A stretch of DNA of 26,889 nucleotides, taken from IMG/VR virus record IMGVR_UViG_3300009034_000186, positions 1 through 26,889 of that record; one strand, written 5' to 3'. The DNA is from a virus. Of the stretch, positions 12,653 through 20,793 are shown piece by piece. The stretch's first letter is position 1. Each line of letters opens with the position of its first letter. Under the pieces are notes generated by a model, which saw only the letters and a program-made list of their open reading frames with translations, was not told the origin of the DNA and did not search any database. Position numbers and translations under genes: made by a program.

Positions 12653-15058
12653 ATGCCTTATCTCGTGGCCGAAAGACAACGTGAAAATGAAACCGTCTTT
12701 TGCGTTTTCAAAGAAGGCGAAGACGGCGAGCCGGTTGGCGATTCTTTAGGATGCCATGCCACTGAGGAAGAAGCCCATGCCCAAATTGCCGCGATTGAAG
12801 CGAGTGAAAATCAAAATAAATCTATATGCGATTATCGTTTGGGCGCGGCAGTAAAATCGCTCGGCAATGATCGCTATGGCGGTTATCTTGTGCGATGGGG
12901 AACTCCAGAAGAGCGCGATTTACAGGGCGAATATTTTACCCCTGAAACTGATTTCGCGCTAGACTGGTATAATGAAAGACCTATGCTATACCATCATGGC
13001 ATGGACGGCACAATGAAATCTGTTAAGCTGGGCCCCATTGATACGTTAAGTCAAGACGAAATTGGCTTGTGGGCGGAAGGTCAAATCGCGTTACATAATA
13101 AATATGTAACGATAATTAAACAACTAATTGATAGGGGCATTATAAATTGGTCGTCTGGCAGTTTACCGGGGCTTATAGAAATTGACGAGGATGGACATAT
13201 TAAAACGTGGCCGATTGTCGAAGGTAGTTTAACCCCTACCCCGGCAGAACCAAGATCGGACACCCGTATTCGGAATTTGAAAACGCTAGCATTAGATGAT
13301 TACTTTGGGAAAGAGGCAGTATTGCCTAAAGCCGAGGGAAAACAAGATGCTAATGATAATTCACAGAGTAACCAATCGCATAAACAAATAACAGAGGAGA
13401 AAAGACGCATGGCTAAAAATGCGCAGAAACAAATTCCCCCGGAATTAATGGAGGAACTGGACGCGAGAATCCGACAGATTGTACAGGAAATACTCGCGGG
13501 CACGGAAGAAGAAGAAGCGGTTGAAATCCCGCCGGAAGTGGCGGATGAAGCCGAAGAAACTATTGTGGAGGGCACAATAGCCGTTGTAGAAGAAGCAATC
13601 GAACAAGCGGAAGAAATGCCACTGGAAGAAGAGCCTGAAGCGGTTCGTTCCTGGCTTAATAATCTTGTGGATACTAAGGTGGAAGAAGTGGCCGCGCAAT
13701 ATATCAATGACGCGCTTGCTCGCCATGAGCGTAATGATCGTCTTAAGAAGCTAGGCAAACGCTTGGGACGCGCCAGTCGTAAAAGTCAGATAGGCGGCTT
13801 TCGCGCCCCTGCTGTACATGTCCGCGATTTAGATGTTGAGGAAAAACATCGTTATAATCACATGACGGCAAGCCAAATGTCCTTTATGGTAGACTTTTGC
13901 CAAGCGGCCAGAAAAACAGGCGGAAACATAAATTGGCGACCTACCACAACATTCTTTAAAATGTTGGCTGATAAAACACTTGAAACATATCAGAGCGGCA
14001 ATAGCATTGAGTATAGTGTGATCGCTGGCGCTAAGAGCGTTATGGGCATGAAGGCTAATGAACTTGACCATACTACTAATACAGGGTTCGGCCTAGAATG
14101 GGTTCCTACTCTATGGTCGCAGGATGTTTGGCGTAGAGAACGATTGGATAATCATACATTGTCTGTATTTCGGAATATTGAGATGCTCTCCAATCCGTAT
14201 GAGTATCCAGTCGAAAGCACTGACCCTACCGCGTTTTTCGTGGGAGAAACGACAGATGAAGCCGACTTAACTATCAGTGGATCGGGCGCGGCATTGCCGG
14301 ATTCAAAAATAGGGACCGCGAAAGTCACATTTAATGCCAAAAAGCACGCGGTTCGCGTTGGTATTTCCGCCGAATTGGAAGAGGATGGCATTGAACGTCT
14401 AATGCCTGTTTTCCAAGAGCAGGCTGTTCGCGCCGTTCAGGATGGTCATGAAAATGTGAATTTAAATGGCGATACAGCCACAGCCGGAAACATCAATTAT
14501 GATGGTGGAACACCGACAGCGACAAACAATTATATGGCCTACGATGGCCTAATTAAAAATGCGCTGGTCACAAATAGCACGAACGCGCTATCAATGGCCG
14601 GCAATAATCCAACGCTTGCCGCCATTCGGGAAACACGTTCATTGCTCTCGTCCGCAAATGCGGCCATTCCAAATAATTTGGCGATTTTTGTCGATTATCC
14701 GACATATTCGAAATTGCTTGGTTTGGATGAATTCATTACCATGGATAAGGCCGGGCCAAATGCTACCGCGCAAAAGGGCGTTTTAGGCTTTGTTGATGGC
14801 ATTCCAGTTTATATATCAGCGCAAATGCAATTAGCAGACGCTGATGGAAAGATCACCTATGATGGCAATGTCGTAAGTCGGGGACGCTTGGTTATTGCCC
14901 ATGTTCCGAGCGTCATGATTGGTTATCGCCGTCGCGTTAACCAGTCTATCACATACATACCATACTACGATTCGTGGCAATTGGTTGTTACCACCCGCCA
15001 CAATATACAGATACGCGATAACGATTCTGTCGCTATTCTGTATAATATCGCTGTTTAA
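12653..15058 (+). CDS. Prohead protease-scaffold-major capsid fusion (801 aa)
   Basis: AGGAGA precedes the ATG. Residues 1-55 form a small domain with CHATEEEAHAQIAAIEASE, often seen attached to phage proteases. Residues 70-210 look like the caudovirus prohead serine protease: catalytic His in MLYHHGMDG (114/115), Ser in WSSGS (167/168), and the strand VEGSLTPTPAEP equivalent to the conserved E-x-S-x-x-x-x-PA segment. Residues about 253-370 are Glu-rich and coiled, like the scaffolding delta domain. Residues 370-801 form the HK97-fold capsid (WVPTLWSQDVW, KVTFNAKKHAVRVGISAELEEDG, a C-terminal YYDSWQLVVTTRHN strand). Self-cleavage should release the mature capsid. A second start lies inside (13409). 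Confidence 0.92.
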   Translation: MPYLVAERQRENETVFCVFKEGEDGEPVGDSLGCHATEEEAHAQIAAIEASENQNKSICDYRLGAAVKSLGNDRYGGYLVRWGTPEERDLQGEYFTPETDFALDWYNERPMLYHHGMDGTMKSVKLGPIDTLSQDEIGLWAEGQIALHNKYVTIIKQLIDRGIINWSSGSLPGLIEIDEDGHIKTWPIVEGSLTPTPAEPRSDTRIRNLKTLALDDYFGKEAVLPKAEGKQDANDNSQSNQSHKQITEEKRRMAKNAQKQIPPELMEELDARIRQIVQEILAGTEEEEAVEIPPEVADEAEETIVEGTIAVVEEAIEQAEEMPLEEEPEAVRSWLNNLVDTKVEEVAAQYINDALARHERNDRLKKLGKRLGRASRKSQIGGFRAPAVHVRDLDVEEKHRYNHMTASQMSFMVDFCQAARKTGGNINWRPTTTFFKMLADKTLETYQSGNSIEYSVIAGAKSVMGMKANELDHTTNTGFGLEWVPTLWSQDVWRRERLDNHTLSVFRNIEMLSNPYEYPVESTDPTAFFVGETTDEADLTISGSGAALPDSKIGTAKVTFNAKKHAVRVGISAELEEDGIERLMPVFQEQAVRAVQDGHENVNLNGDTATAGNINYDGGTPTATNNYMAYDGLIKNALVTNSTNALSMAGNNPTLAAIRETRSLLSSANAAIPNNLAIFVDYPTYSKLLGLDEFITMDKAGPNATAQKGVLGFVDGIPVYISAQMQLADADGKITYDGNVVSRGRLVIAHVPSVMIGYRRRVNQSITYIPYYDSWQLVVTTRHNIQIRDNDSVAILYNIAV
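13409..15058 (+). CDS. Nested scaffold-capsid product from an internal start (549 aa)
   Basis: Codon 253 of the fusion is ATG 13409-13411 (MAKNAQKQIPPELMEELD). AGGAG at 13395-13399 sits 9 nt upstream, as strong as any ribosome-binding site in the operon. Translation from here would give the Glu-rich scaffold domain plus capsid without the protease. A capsid needs hundreds of coat subunits but few proteases, so internal initiation would set the ratio. The gene start, the site and the frame are visible; that both products are made is inference. Confidence 0.65.
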   Translation: MAKNAQKQIPPELMEELDARIRQIVQEILAGTEEEEAVEIPPEVADEAEETIVEGTIAVVEEAIEQAEEMPLEEEPEAVRSWLNNLVDTKVEEVAAQYINDALARHERNDRLKKLGKRLGRASRKSQIGGFRAPAVHVRDLDVEEKHRYNHMTASQMSFMVDFCQAARKTGGNINWRPTTTFFKMLADKTLETYQSGNSIEYSVIAGAKSVMGMKANELDHTTNTGFGLEWVPTLWSQDVWRRERLDNHTLSVFRNIEMLSNPYEYPVESTDPTAFFVGETTDEADLTISGSGAALPDSKIGTAKVTFNAKKHAVRVGISAELEEDGIERLMPVFQEQAVRAVQDGHENVNLNGDTATAGNINYDGGTPTATNNYMAYDGLIKNALVTNSTNALSMAGNNPTLAAIRETRSLLSSANAAIPNNLAIFVDYPTYSKLLGLDEFITMDKAGPNATAQKGVLGFVDGIPVYISAQMQLADADGKITYDGNVVSRGRLVIAHVPSVMIGYRRRVNQSITYIPYYDSWQLVVTTRHNIQIRDNDSVAILYNIAV

Positions 15059-15073
15059 AGTCATAGCATGATG

Positions 15074-15093
15074 AGGGGGTTTAATACCCCCTT
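15074..15093 (+). terminator. Hairpin after the capsid gene, possible partial terminator
   Basis: GGGGGT (15075-15080) pairs with ACCCCC (15086-15091) around a 5-nt loop, followed by TTCTATAAT. The weak T-run suggests attenuation or 3'-end protection rather than a full stop. Confidence 0.45.
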
Positions 15094-15114
15094 CTATAAT
15101 CAAGGAGAAATCAC

Positions 15115-15531
15115 ATGGTTTTGCAAGAGCAAATTGGAATTACCAAACCCATTATCGCCTATCATTTCGCATTGGCGGATTTACAGGCTTCCCAAACAGA
15201 TACAGAAATTCCGGTGTTAGGTGGTGTGGATGGTGTGTATACCGCGTGGGATAGAGGCTTTTTAGTTGGTTATTCTATTGGTTTATCAGCCGCGTTTACG
15301 GCGGGCGCGGTTACGGTCGAATTGGTTACGGCAGGCGTTGATACTGGCATTGATATTAGTATTGATGTTGCTGCCACAACCGCATATCAAGGGAAATTTA
15401 ATTATGGCGATTATCCAATAGCGGCAGGCGCGACCATTGGAGCTACCTATACTAGCGATGGTAGCGCTGCGCCAACTACAAATGACCTAATCATGACGTT
15501 GTATGTTATGTATGAGGAAATACGAGTATGA
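15115..15531 (+). CDS. Capsid-adjacent virion protein, probable decoration protein (138 aa)
   Basis: AAGGAG lies 9 nt before the ATG. The protein is Ala/Gly/Thr-rich and predicted all-beta (GGVDGVYTAWDRGFLVGYSIGLSAAF, AAGATIGATYTSDGSAAPTTNDLIMTLYV), with no catalytic motif and few charges, as in small head-decoration or head-fibre proteins. It follows the capsid gene and overlaps the next gene as ATGA. A head-surface role is inferred from position and composition; the exact family is not recognised. Confidence 0.72.
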   Translation: MVLQEQIGITKPIIAYHFALADLQASQTDTEIPVLGGVDGVYTAWDRGFLVGYSIGLSAAFTAGAVTVELVTAGVDTGIDISIDVAATTAYQGKFNYGDYPIAAGATIGATYTSDGSAAPTTNDLIMTLYVMYEEIRV

Positions 15532-15755
15532 CAGTAAAAAGGATTATCCGTGTACATAGAATATATCAAGGGGTTGGGGGAAAAATAATCCAACTGGGTG
15601 ATTATGATATAGAAGACCCCAACTTGCTAGGGCTAACAGAATTCTTGCTTGAGGGCGATTTTGCCAAATCTATTTTGGAGGAAGAGCCACAAAAAGCAAA
15701 AAAGCAAGCGAAGGCTAAGCCCTCTAAAAACAGAGAGCAATTGACGGAGGGCTAA
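15528..15755 (+). CDS. Small basic-tailed protein in the head operon (75 aa)
   Basis: The ATG overlaps the preceding stop (ATGA). The N-terminal 50 residues form a strand-rich small domain (VKRIIRVHRIYQGVGGKIIQLGDYDIED). The C-terminus is a Lys-rich tail (PQKAKKQAKAKPSKNRE). Small proteins of this sort between capsid and connector genes are common in siphoviruses and are structural or assembly factors. No family is recognised. Confidence 0.75.
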   Translation: MTVKRIIRVHRIYQGVGGKIIQLGDYDIEDPNLLGLTEFLLEGDFAKSILEEEPQKAKKQAKAKPSKNREQLTEG

Positions 15756-15759
15756 TTCA

Positions 15760-16209
15760 ATGCTCAAAAATCGCACACGAGCAACGCCAGTTATAACGCC
15801 AGGCATCACGGCGGGCGCGTATGCCGCCGGGGATGTTGTTGGCGGTCTTATCATTTTTGATTTTAAGGAAATGTTCGGCGGAACATTGCGCTCAATAAAG
15901 ATCATAGACGTAGCGGAACAAGACGAGGCGTTTAAGGTTTATCTATTTGATCGCCAACCTACAACTATCGATGATAATGATCCGTTTACACTTTCGCTTT
16001 CTGATTGGCAAAAATGGGTTGGAACAATTACCGTTAGCGCTAGCGACTATGAGTCGCTTAACAATATTGCCGGAGCGGATAGCGATAGTTGGGCTATCGA
16101 TTTTGCATCAAGTGGCGGTTTGTTATACGCATATTTTGTGACAACAGGAACGCCGACTTATGCCGCCGCGACAGACCTTAGCATTAGAGCTTACGCCTGG
16201 ATGGATTAA
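15760..16209 (+). CDS. Capsid-adjacent beta-rich virion protein (149 aa)
   Basis: GGAGG lies 13 nt before the ATG. The order of elements, ITPGITAGAYAAGDVVGGLIIF, then SIKIIDVAEQDEAFKVYLFD, then DWQKWVGTITVSASDY and LYAYFVTTGTPTYAAATDLSIRAY, fits a beta-sandwich family found next to capsid genes in many tailed phages (the pattern 'AYsaGDvvGGlitf…Lfd…TTGTPTfa…DL'). The function is not established, and it is probably on the head surface. It is followed after 3 bases by the LamG gene. Confidence 0.75.
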   Translation: MLKNRTRATPVITPGITAGAYAAGDVVGGLIIFDFKEMFGGTLRSIKIIDVAEQDEAFKVYLFDRQPTTIDDNDPFTLSLSDWQKWVGTITVSASDYESLNNIAGADSDSWAIDFASSGGLLYAYFVTTGTPTYAAATDLSIRAYAWMD

Positions 16210-16212
16210 TCT

Positions 16213-17337
16213 ATGGTTGTTCGACAACGGCGAAACCTTATTTTGGCGCAATCAGTATTGCGGCTTATTCAGTCATTAGATGGCTATCTTGTTTCCTGGC
16301 CTTTACAAGAAGTGTCTGGCGATGTTGCTTATGCCAATAATCCGGCCAATGGCGCGATTAAGGCCAGTTCCCAATTTCCAGGTGCGGATGTTGTTATCAA
16401 TGGTGATTTTGATACGGATACTGACTGGACAAAAGACGCGGCGGTAACTATCGCGTCTGGCAAGGCGACATGGGATGGAACACAGGTTGCTAACGCTGAT
16501 TTGACTGCTACTGTTGCGCCGCTTACAAATGGTATTCGTTATCAAGTGACGATTGTCACTAGCGGCATATCGGCGGGTACGGTCACGCCTATTTTAGGCA
16601 CACAAGCGGGAACGGCGCGTTCTGCTAACGGGGAATTCACGGAAGAATTTACCGCCAACGGAACGGCGCTTATCCTTCGAGGCGATAGTGATTTTACAGG
16701 AAGCGTGGAATCTATCGTAGTAAGGCCAGCAAACCCATTAAATGGCGATTACAATAATGTCACAGTTGGACAATCTGGCAACAGTCGTGTTCCTTATAAT
16801 ACAGCGGGCTATAACGGTACAACAAGCTATACAAATGCTTATAGTTCTGAATTGGACATTCTCTTTGATCCAACTCAAGGTACGTTGTTGGCGCTTATAG
16901 AGATTACAGATTCAAATGTTTGGACAGATGGGATAGCCCGTTTCGCTGCATTTTTTGGCGCGGATCAAACTGCCAATTTTGCTTACATTTCTAAATCCGC
17001 AACGCATAATCGTATCGATCTTGTTTATGAAGCAGGGAATATAGTCAAATTAATCACACTTTCTTCTCAAACATTTACAGGTAGGCGCTTATTGACTCTT
17101 ACGTGGGATACTAACGTTGACCAAGTTAAAGGCTACGTAAATGATACATTGATAAATACCCTGTCTGGACTAGGAACGTGGGTAGGCGCATTATCCTCTA
17201 CTAATTCAATTATTGGAGCAATAAATACAGTGCCCCAAAACGGATGGAAGGGCAATTTGGCATTTGTAGGGCTTTATGACCAAGCATTGTCACAAAGCAA
17301 TATTATCCGTGTTGCGCGATCATTGGGGGTAATTTAA
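16213..17337 (+). CDS. Virion adhesin with LamG/concanavalin-like domain interrupted by a carbohydrate-binding-like insert (374 aa)
   Basis: Residues about 25-50 (GYLVSWPLQEVSGDVAYANNP) look like the first strand of a LamG/concanavalin jelly roll. Residues about 58-172 form a separate beta-sandwich (VINGDFDTDTDWTKDAAVTI…), typical of carbohydrate-binding modules. From 175 the LamG fold resumes (GQSGNSR, YNGTTSYTNAYSS, LTLTWDTNVDQVKGYVNDTLI) and ends in GWKGNLAFVGLYDQALSQSNI, the classic LamG last-strand pattern. Such proteins bind glycans on virion surfaces and may decorate the head. There is no enzymatic motif. It sits between capsid-adjacent genes and the connector gene. Confidence 0.8.
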   Translation: MVVRQRRNLILAQSVLRLIQSLDGYLVSWPLQEVSGDVAYANNPANGAIKASSQFPGADVVINGDFDTDTDWTKDAAVTIASGKATWDGTQVANADLTATVAPLTNGIRYQVTIVTSGISAGTVTPILGTQAGTARSANGEFTEEFTANGTALILRGDSDFTGSVESIVVRPANPLNGDYNNVTVGQSGNSRVPYNTAGYNGTTSYTNAYSSELDILFDPTQGTLLALIEITDSNVWTDGIARFAAFFGADQTANFAYISKSATHNRIDLVYEAGNIVKLITLSSQTFTGRRLLTLTWDTNVDQVKGYVNDTLINTLSGLGTWVGALSSTNSIIGAINTVPQNGWKGNLAFVGLYDQALSQSNIIRVARSLGVI

Positions 17338-17338
17338 G

Positions 17339-18220
17339 ATGACATTTACTTATGCGACCACCGATCAATTCTTTGATGAACAGCCACCTCCTAGCGAATT
17401 AGGGGTTAGCGCTCCTACAAAACAAAAAATACTGGAATACGGGCAGCGAGTGGTCGGAAAATTCAAGCAGCGTTTTGGTTTTGAGTTTGCGCCGCTTCTC
17501 GATACAAAATATCAGAATGTAGTAGACGCTCTTGTCGGAGACCTGATTAAGGGTATGTCTCTTTATTTACAATATCCTTTATTATCAATAACATCTGTGA
17601 CTTTGGGAGACGGAACATCGCTAGTAGAAAATACAGATTATCGCTTATATCCACGTGGACAATCCCCCGCGATTGCGTTGCGGCTTATCAACACGTCGTT
17701 GTCATGGACAAGTAGAACGGATAATACAAGCGAAATCGAGATAGTCGGAATCTGGGGTTGGCATTCAGATTACGATAACGCCTGGGTATCCAGTGGCGAT
17801 GAGGTTAAAGACGACCCTAACATTTCGGCCACCGCCACAGAGATAACCGTTGCCGATGTGACCGCCGCCGATGGTTGGGGTTTAACTCCCCGCTTTTCGC
17901 CCGGCCAGTTTATTCGCATTGAGGATGAATACCTAAGCATTGTCAGTGTGGATATAGGCAATAAAAAACTAACTGTTGTTCGGGGCATTCGCGGCAGTAC
18001 CGCCGCCAGTCATGTGTTGGATACGCCAATTGACACCTTTAAGCCAGACAATGCTATCGTTCGAGCCGCGCAAAAGCAAGCCGCCTTTGATTTGGCGAGA
18101 GCCGGGCAGTTTAAGCGCGTAACATTCGCCGGGCTTAGAATAGAACAGCTTCCAGACATTTCGCCGGAAGTCGAGCAGATTTTAGGGACTATTGAATTTA
18201 ATCGAAGGATAAGCGTGTGA
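17339..18220 (+). CDS. Head-tail connector/adaptor protein (293 aa)
   Basis: The N-terminal half (PTKQKILEYGQRVVGKFKQRFG, DALVGDLIKGMSLYLQYPLLSITSVTLGDG) resembles the alpha-helical head-tail adaptor family (gp6/gp15-like). The middle (residues about 160-235) inserts a beta-domain (SATATEITVADVTAADGW…PGQFIRIEDEYLSIVSVD…VVRGIRGSTAASH) with the pattern of phage small beta 'GQF-I-I-dE' modules. A final helical segment follows (NAIVRAAQKQAAFDLARAG). The position, right after the head genes and before neck genes, supports the role. The stop overlaps the next GTG as GTGA. Confidence 0.75.
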   Translation: MTFTYATTDQFFDEQPPPSELGVSAPTKQKILEYGQRVVGKFKQRFGFEFAPLLDTKYQNVVDALVGDLIKGMSLYLQYPLLSITSVTLGDGTSLVENTDYRLYPRGQSPAIALRLINTSLSWTSRTDNTSEIEIVGIWGWHSDYDNAWVSSGDEVKDDPNISATATEITVADVTAADGWGLTPRFSPGQFIRIEDEYLSIVSVDIGNKKLTVVRGIRGSTAASHVLDTPIDTFKPDNAIVRAAQKQAAFDLARAGQFKRVTFAGLRIEQLPDISPEVEQILGTIEFNRRISV

Positions 18221-18699
18221 GTTCCAAACCGGATATGGATGATTACCTAGACCGAATTTCCGCCATTCAGCTTGCGCTTCCTTCTAATTCGGAAGGCTCG
18301 AAATACCCATTAGAAGCGGGCGCGGGTTATCCCTTTTGGTTGAATGTGTCGCTTCCCTGGCGCATCGCGTTAAATACCGACCATCGGACAAGTCGGATTA
18401 CATTTGTAGTTCAGATGTTATTGATCCGGTCTCCAATGGCTAATATGTTTCAAAAAGATTATGAACAACAGATTATCAAGGATATGGCCGATATAGTATG
18501 GGGGTTCATGAGCGATCCGAATTACAAGAATCTAATTGTCGATTCATTCACAGCTATGCAGCCGGGTTTTATTTCCGGTAGCGCCCGCATTCAAAATCCT
18601 ACCCGTTTTTCCGGGCAGGTAGGAACGCTAGGCGATTATCTGGGATCGAGCTACATTTTGGAATGGCAACATTACATGCACAGAGATAAAGGTACATGA
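18217..18699 (+). CDS. Probable neck/head-closure protein (160 aa)
   Basis: GTG 18217 overlaps the preceding stop, with AAGGA 9 nt upstream. The protein has a helical N-terminus (DDYLDRISAIQLAL) and a beta-rich middle. Its size and location between the connector and major tail protein fit head-closure or tail-completion proteins. No motif allows a finer call. Confidence 0.65.
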   Translation: MSSKPDMDDYLDRISAIQLALPSNSEGSKYPLEAGAGYPFWLNVSLPWRIALNTDHRTSRITFVVQMLLIRSPMANMFQKDYEQQIIKDMADIVWGFMSDPNYKNLIVDSFTAMQPGFISGSARIQNPTRFSGQVGTLGDYLGSSYILEWQHYMHRDKGT

Positions 18700-18700
18700 T

Positions 18701-19189
18701 ATGTTGGACATGGTATTCGATGTACCAGAAGTTCTAAATCTATATGTTGACCAACTAGAAAGAACGCCACAAGCGGTGAGAACCTTCCTCGACGGCACTG
18801 TTCGAGGCTATCTGGATAATCGCCGATTAGCAGAACTTGGTCAAATTCCGGGCGCGGTAGTGCTGCCTATTCAATGGACAACGCCATTACAACAGCGTGC
18901 GTTTTTCGCGTCTAAAGGTTTCGGGAAAGGGATTCCAACCCAACGCACCAACGCTATCCCGGAAGGTTGGAAAACGGTTATTTCCTTAGAAGATTTACAA
19001 GTAGGTTATCTAAATGACCATCCCGGCGCGGAATTTGTTATAGGAGCGTTTCAGCAATTTTTCCACGCCCGCACCGGATGGAAGCGCGAGGATCTGCTCG
19101 CGCTCAACATTTTGACGGAACCGGCGTTAGATGACATTCTGCTAGAAGGATGGATATCTATTGTCGATATTCAGAAATCATTGATTTAG
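18701..19189 (+). CDS. Probable neck/tail-completion protein (162 aa)
   Basis: The start ATG lies one base after the preceding stop, with only a weak GG-containing site. The protein begins with two helices (PEVLNLYVDQLERTPQAVRTFLDG) and has a Pro/Trp-rich middle (VLPIQWTTPLQQRAFFASKGFGKG). That architecture is typical of HK97 gp10-like neck or minor tail proteins (N-terminal helices, then a beta barrel around 'kr.y'). It immediately precedes the major tail protein. The family is not certain. Confidence 0.65.
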   Translation: MLDMVFDVPEVLNLYVDQLERTPQAVRTFLDGTVRGYLDNRRLAELGQIPGAVVLPIQWTTPLQQRAFFASKGFGKGIPTQRTNAIPEGWKTVISLEDLQVGYLNDHPGAEFVIGAFQQFFHARTGWKREDLLALNILTEPALDDILLEGWISIVDIQKSLI

Positions 19190-19201
19190 GAGGCATATAT
19201 A

Positions 19202-20083
19202 ATGGCATTAACTGAAAGCAAATTGGCTCGTATCTCAGCCGAGGAAGTACAAATCGCATTTCGGGACGATAATGGCTATCCACAGGGGCAAGATACAACC
19301 CCTAATGTAAAGTCCGTTCCTCAAACAGACAACGCATACGTTCCCGAAGGGGTTATTACAATTGATCCGCAAGGAGCAACTTACCCGAAAGTAACTATAT
19401 TCGGAACAAATGTTTTCGCCTCTATTCCGCAACCCGCGTCGGCGCTTGGCATTCCAACATTTCAATTATCGAGGCAAGATGAATTGTTGGATTCGTTTGC
19501 CAATAGTGTAACTATCGACACAACGACTAATACAGCGCGACTCACGTATGGCGAGAATGAAAGCCGCCGCACGTTCCCCTTCTTCAAGGTATCGATGGCA
19601 GAATTAGTAACTGATGTTGATACTGGAGCGTATTGGTATCGCCACCACATTTTTCCTAAATGCACATTAGTGAAAATGGTGGACACACCAGCGGCGCAGA
19701 TTACGGGCGATGTTACTAATCCCGCGCCTGTAACTTATGCGCTAGACTTGTCGCTAGATCAACGTGATATAAATGGCATGTTATTCAGTGCGCAAGATTT
19801 AGGATTGGAGCGCGATAGAACCGCAAGGCTCAATCGTCGTAGCGCGAAACGACTGGCGTATACGACATTCGTGGCCGATGGGGTAGCGACTACGTTCGCG
19901 TTGGGGTATCGCCCAACCAGTTCGGACGCGACTGGTAGCGCCGAAAATAACATTACCCTGAACGGCGTGCAAACCGCCGTCACTAGCGTAGCTACAGACG
20001 CGACAAAACTTGTCACGTTGACTGGCGCGGGTTCGGCGAACGATATTTGGGTTGTCGAATACGAAACCGATTTTATCACCTAA
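19202..20083 (+). CDS. Major tail protein (293 aa)
   Basis: AGGAGG lies 8 nt upstream, the strongest ribosome-binding site of the tail genes and fitting for the most abundant tail component. The protein is beta-rich with few cysteines and has the length expected for a tail-tube subunit. Residues about 215-293 (RLAYTTFVADGVATTFALGYRPTSSDATGSAENNITLNG…) look like an added C-terminal Ig-like or decoration domain. It precedes the tail chaperone and tape measure genes, the near-invariant siphovirus order. The call rests on position and composition. Confidence 0.78.
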   Translation: MALTESKLARISAEEVQIAFRDDNGYPQGQDTTPNVKSVPQTDNAYVPEGVITIDPQGATYPKVTIFGTNVFASIPQPASALGIPTFQLSRQDELLDSFANSVTIDTTTNTARLTYGENESRRTFPFFKVSMAELVTDVDTGAYWYRHHIFPKCTLVKMVDTPAAQITGDVTNPAPVTYALDLSLDQRDINGMLFSAQDLGLERDRTARLNRRSAKRLAYTTFVADGVATTFALGYRPTSSDATGSAENNITLNGVQTAVTSVATDATKLVTLTGAGSANDIWVVEYETDFIT

Positions 20084-20108
20084 TAAATCACAATGAAGGG
20101 AATACGAA

Positions 20109-20348
20109 ATGACTATAAATGATCCACGCATCGGACGTTATGCCGGAAATCCCCCGACAAAAACATTGTGCGGCAATCCATGCTCGCCGCCGTTCCCCGG
20201 TACATATGGGCTGGGCAGCGAGCATTATGCCGTAAAGGACATTTTCCTTACCGGGGATTGGGAAGCGACACTTGCCGAGCTTCGGAAGGTGGTAATCGAT
20301 AATTCAGATACATCTAAGCGCGGGATAAAAGCTAAATCCAATGAATGA
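20109..20348 (+). CDS. Unrecognised small protein before the tail chaperone (79 aa)
   Basis: AAGGGA precedes the ATG. The N-terminal half is Pro/Cys-rich (GNPPTKTLCGNPCSPPFPGTYG); the second half is a helix (ATLAELRKVVIDNS) and a basic tail. It overlaps the chaperone gene by 8 bases (ATGAATGA). Probably a tail assembly factor by location only. Confidence 0.7.
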   Translation: MTINDPRIGRYAGNPPTKTLCGNPCSPPFPGTYGLGSEHYAVKDIFLTGDWEATLAELRKVVIDNSDTSKRGIKAKSNE

Positions 20349-20793
20349 GAAATACATCGTAACTTCAAGGATCGCCGGAGGCGCGATAACCATTTCCTGG
20401 CATCCATATGTGACTTACAAATTGCAACAAATCACGTTGGACATACAGCAGGAATTAGAAGGCGAGCTAGACACGCCAGATTTTATGACCAGTGTTTGGC
20501 ATATTGTCGAAGTTTGTGCGGTAGATATAAAAATCAATTCTCATCATGGAAACGCGCATATAATCGGCTTGTCTGATTATTGGGAAAAGCGCGGGGAATT
20601 GTCATATGCCGAGCGGCTCGCCATGTTTTATGAATGTATCAGCCGTGAAATCGCGGGTGAATTATGGCGCGGTTATTCCGCCACGCGCCAGGAATTGCCG
20701 GGCGTTAGCGATGATTTGGCGGAAGGAAAGCCGGACGATAACGACCCAAAAGACACGAGCGATGGTGGGAAGCGGTCAGGCAAGAAGTCCTAA
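20341..20793 (+). CDS. Tail assembly chaperone, short (gpG-like) form (150 aa)
   Basis: This is a helical, acidic protein directly before the tape measure gene, the conserved place of the G/GT chaperone pair. The C-terminus becomes a low-complexity acidic then basic tail (DDNDPKDTSDGGKRSGKKS) beginning at the slippery site CCCAAAA (20745-20751). Zero-frame reading ends at TAA 20791-20793. The short form coats the tape measure during assembly and is absent from virions in lambda-like phages. Confidence 0.82.
   Translation: MNEKYIVTSRIAGGAITISWHPYVTYKLQQITLDIQQELEGELDTPDFMTSVWHIVEVCAVDIKINSHHGNAHIIGLSDYWEKRGELSYAERLAMFYECISREIAGELWRGYSATRQELPGVSDDLAEGKPDDNDPKDTSDGGKRSGKKS

Noticed and set aside
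13300-13758. Minus-strand Ser-rich open frame opposite the scaffold domain
   Set aside because: It is the antisense of Glu-rich codons and has no independent support.
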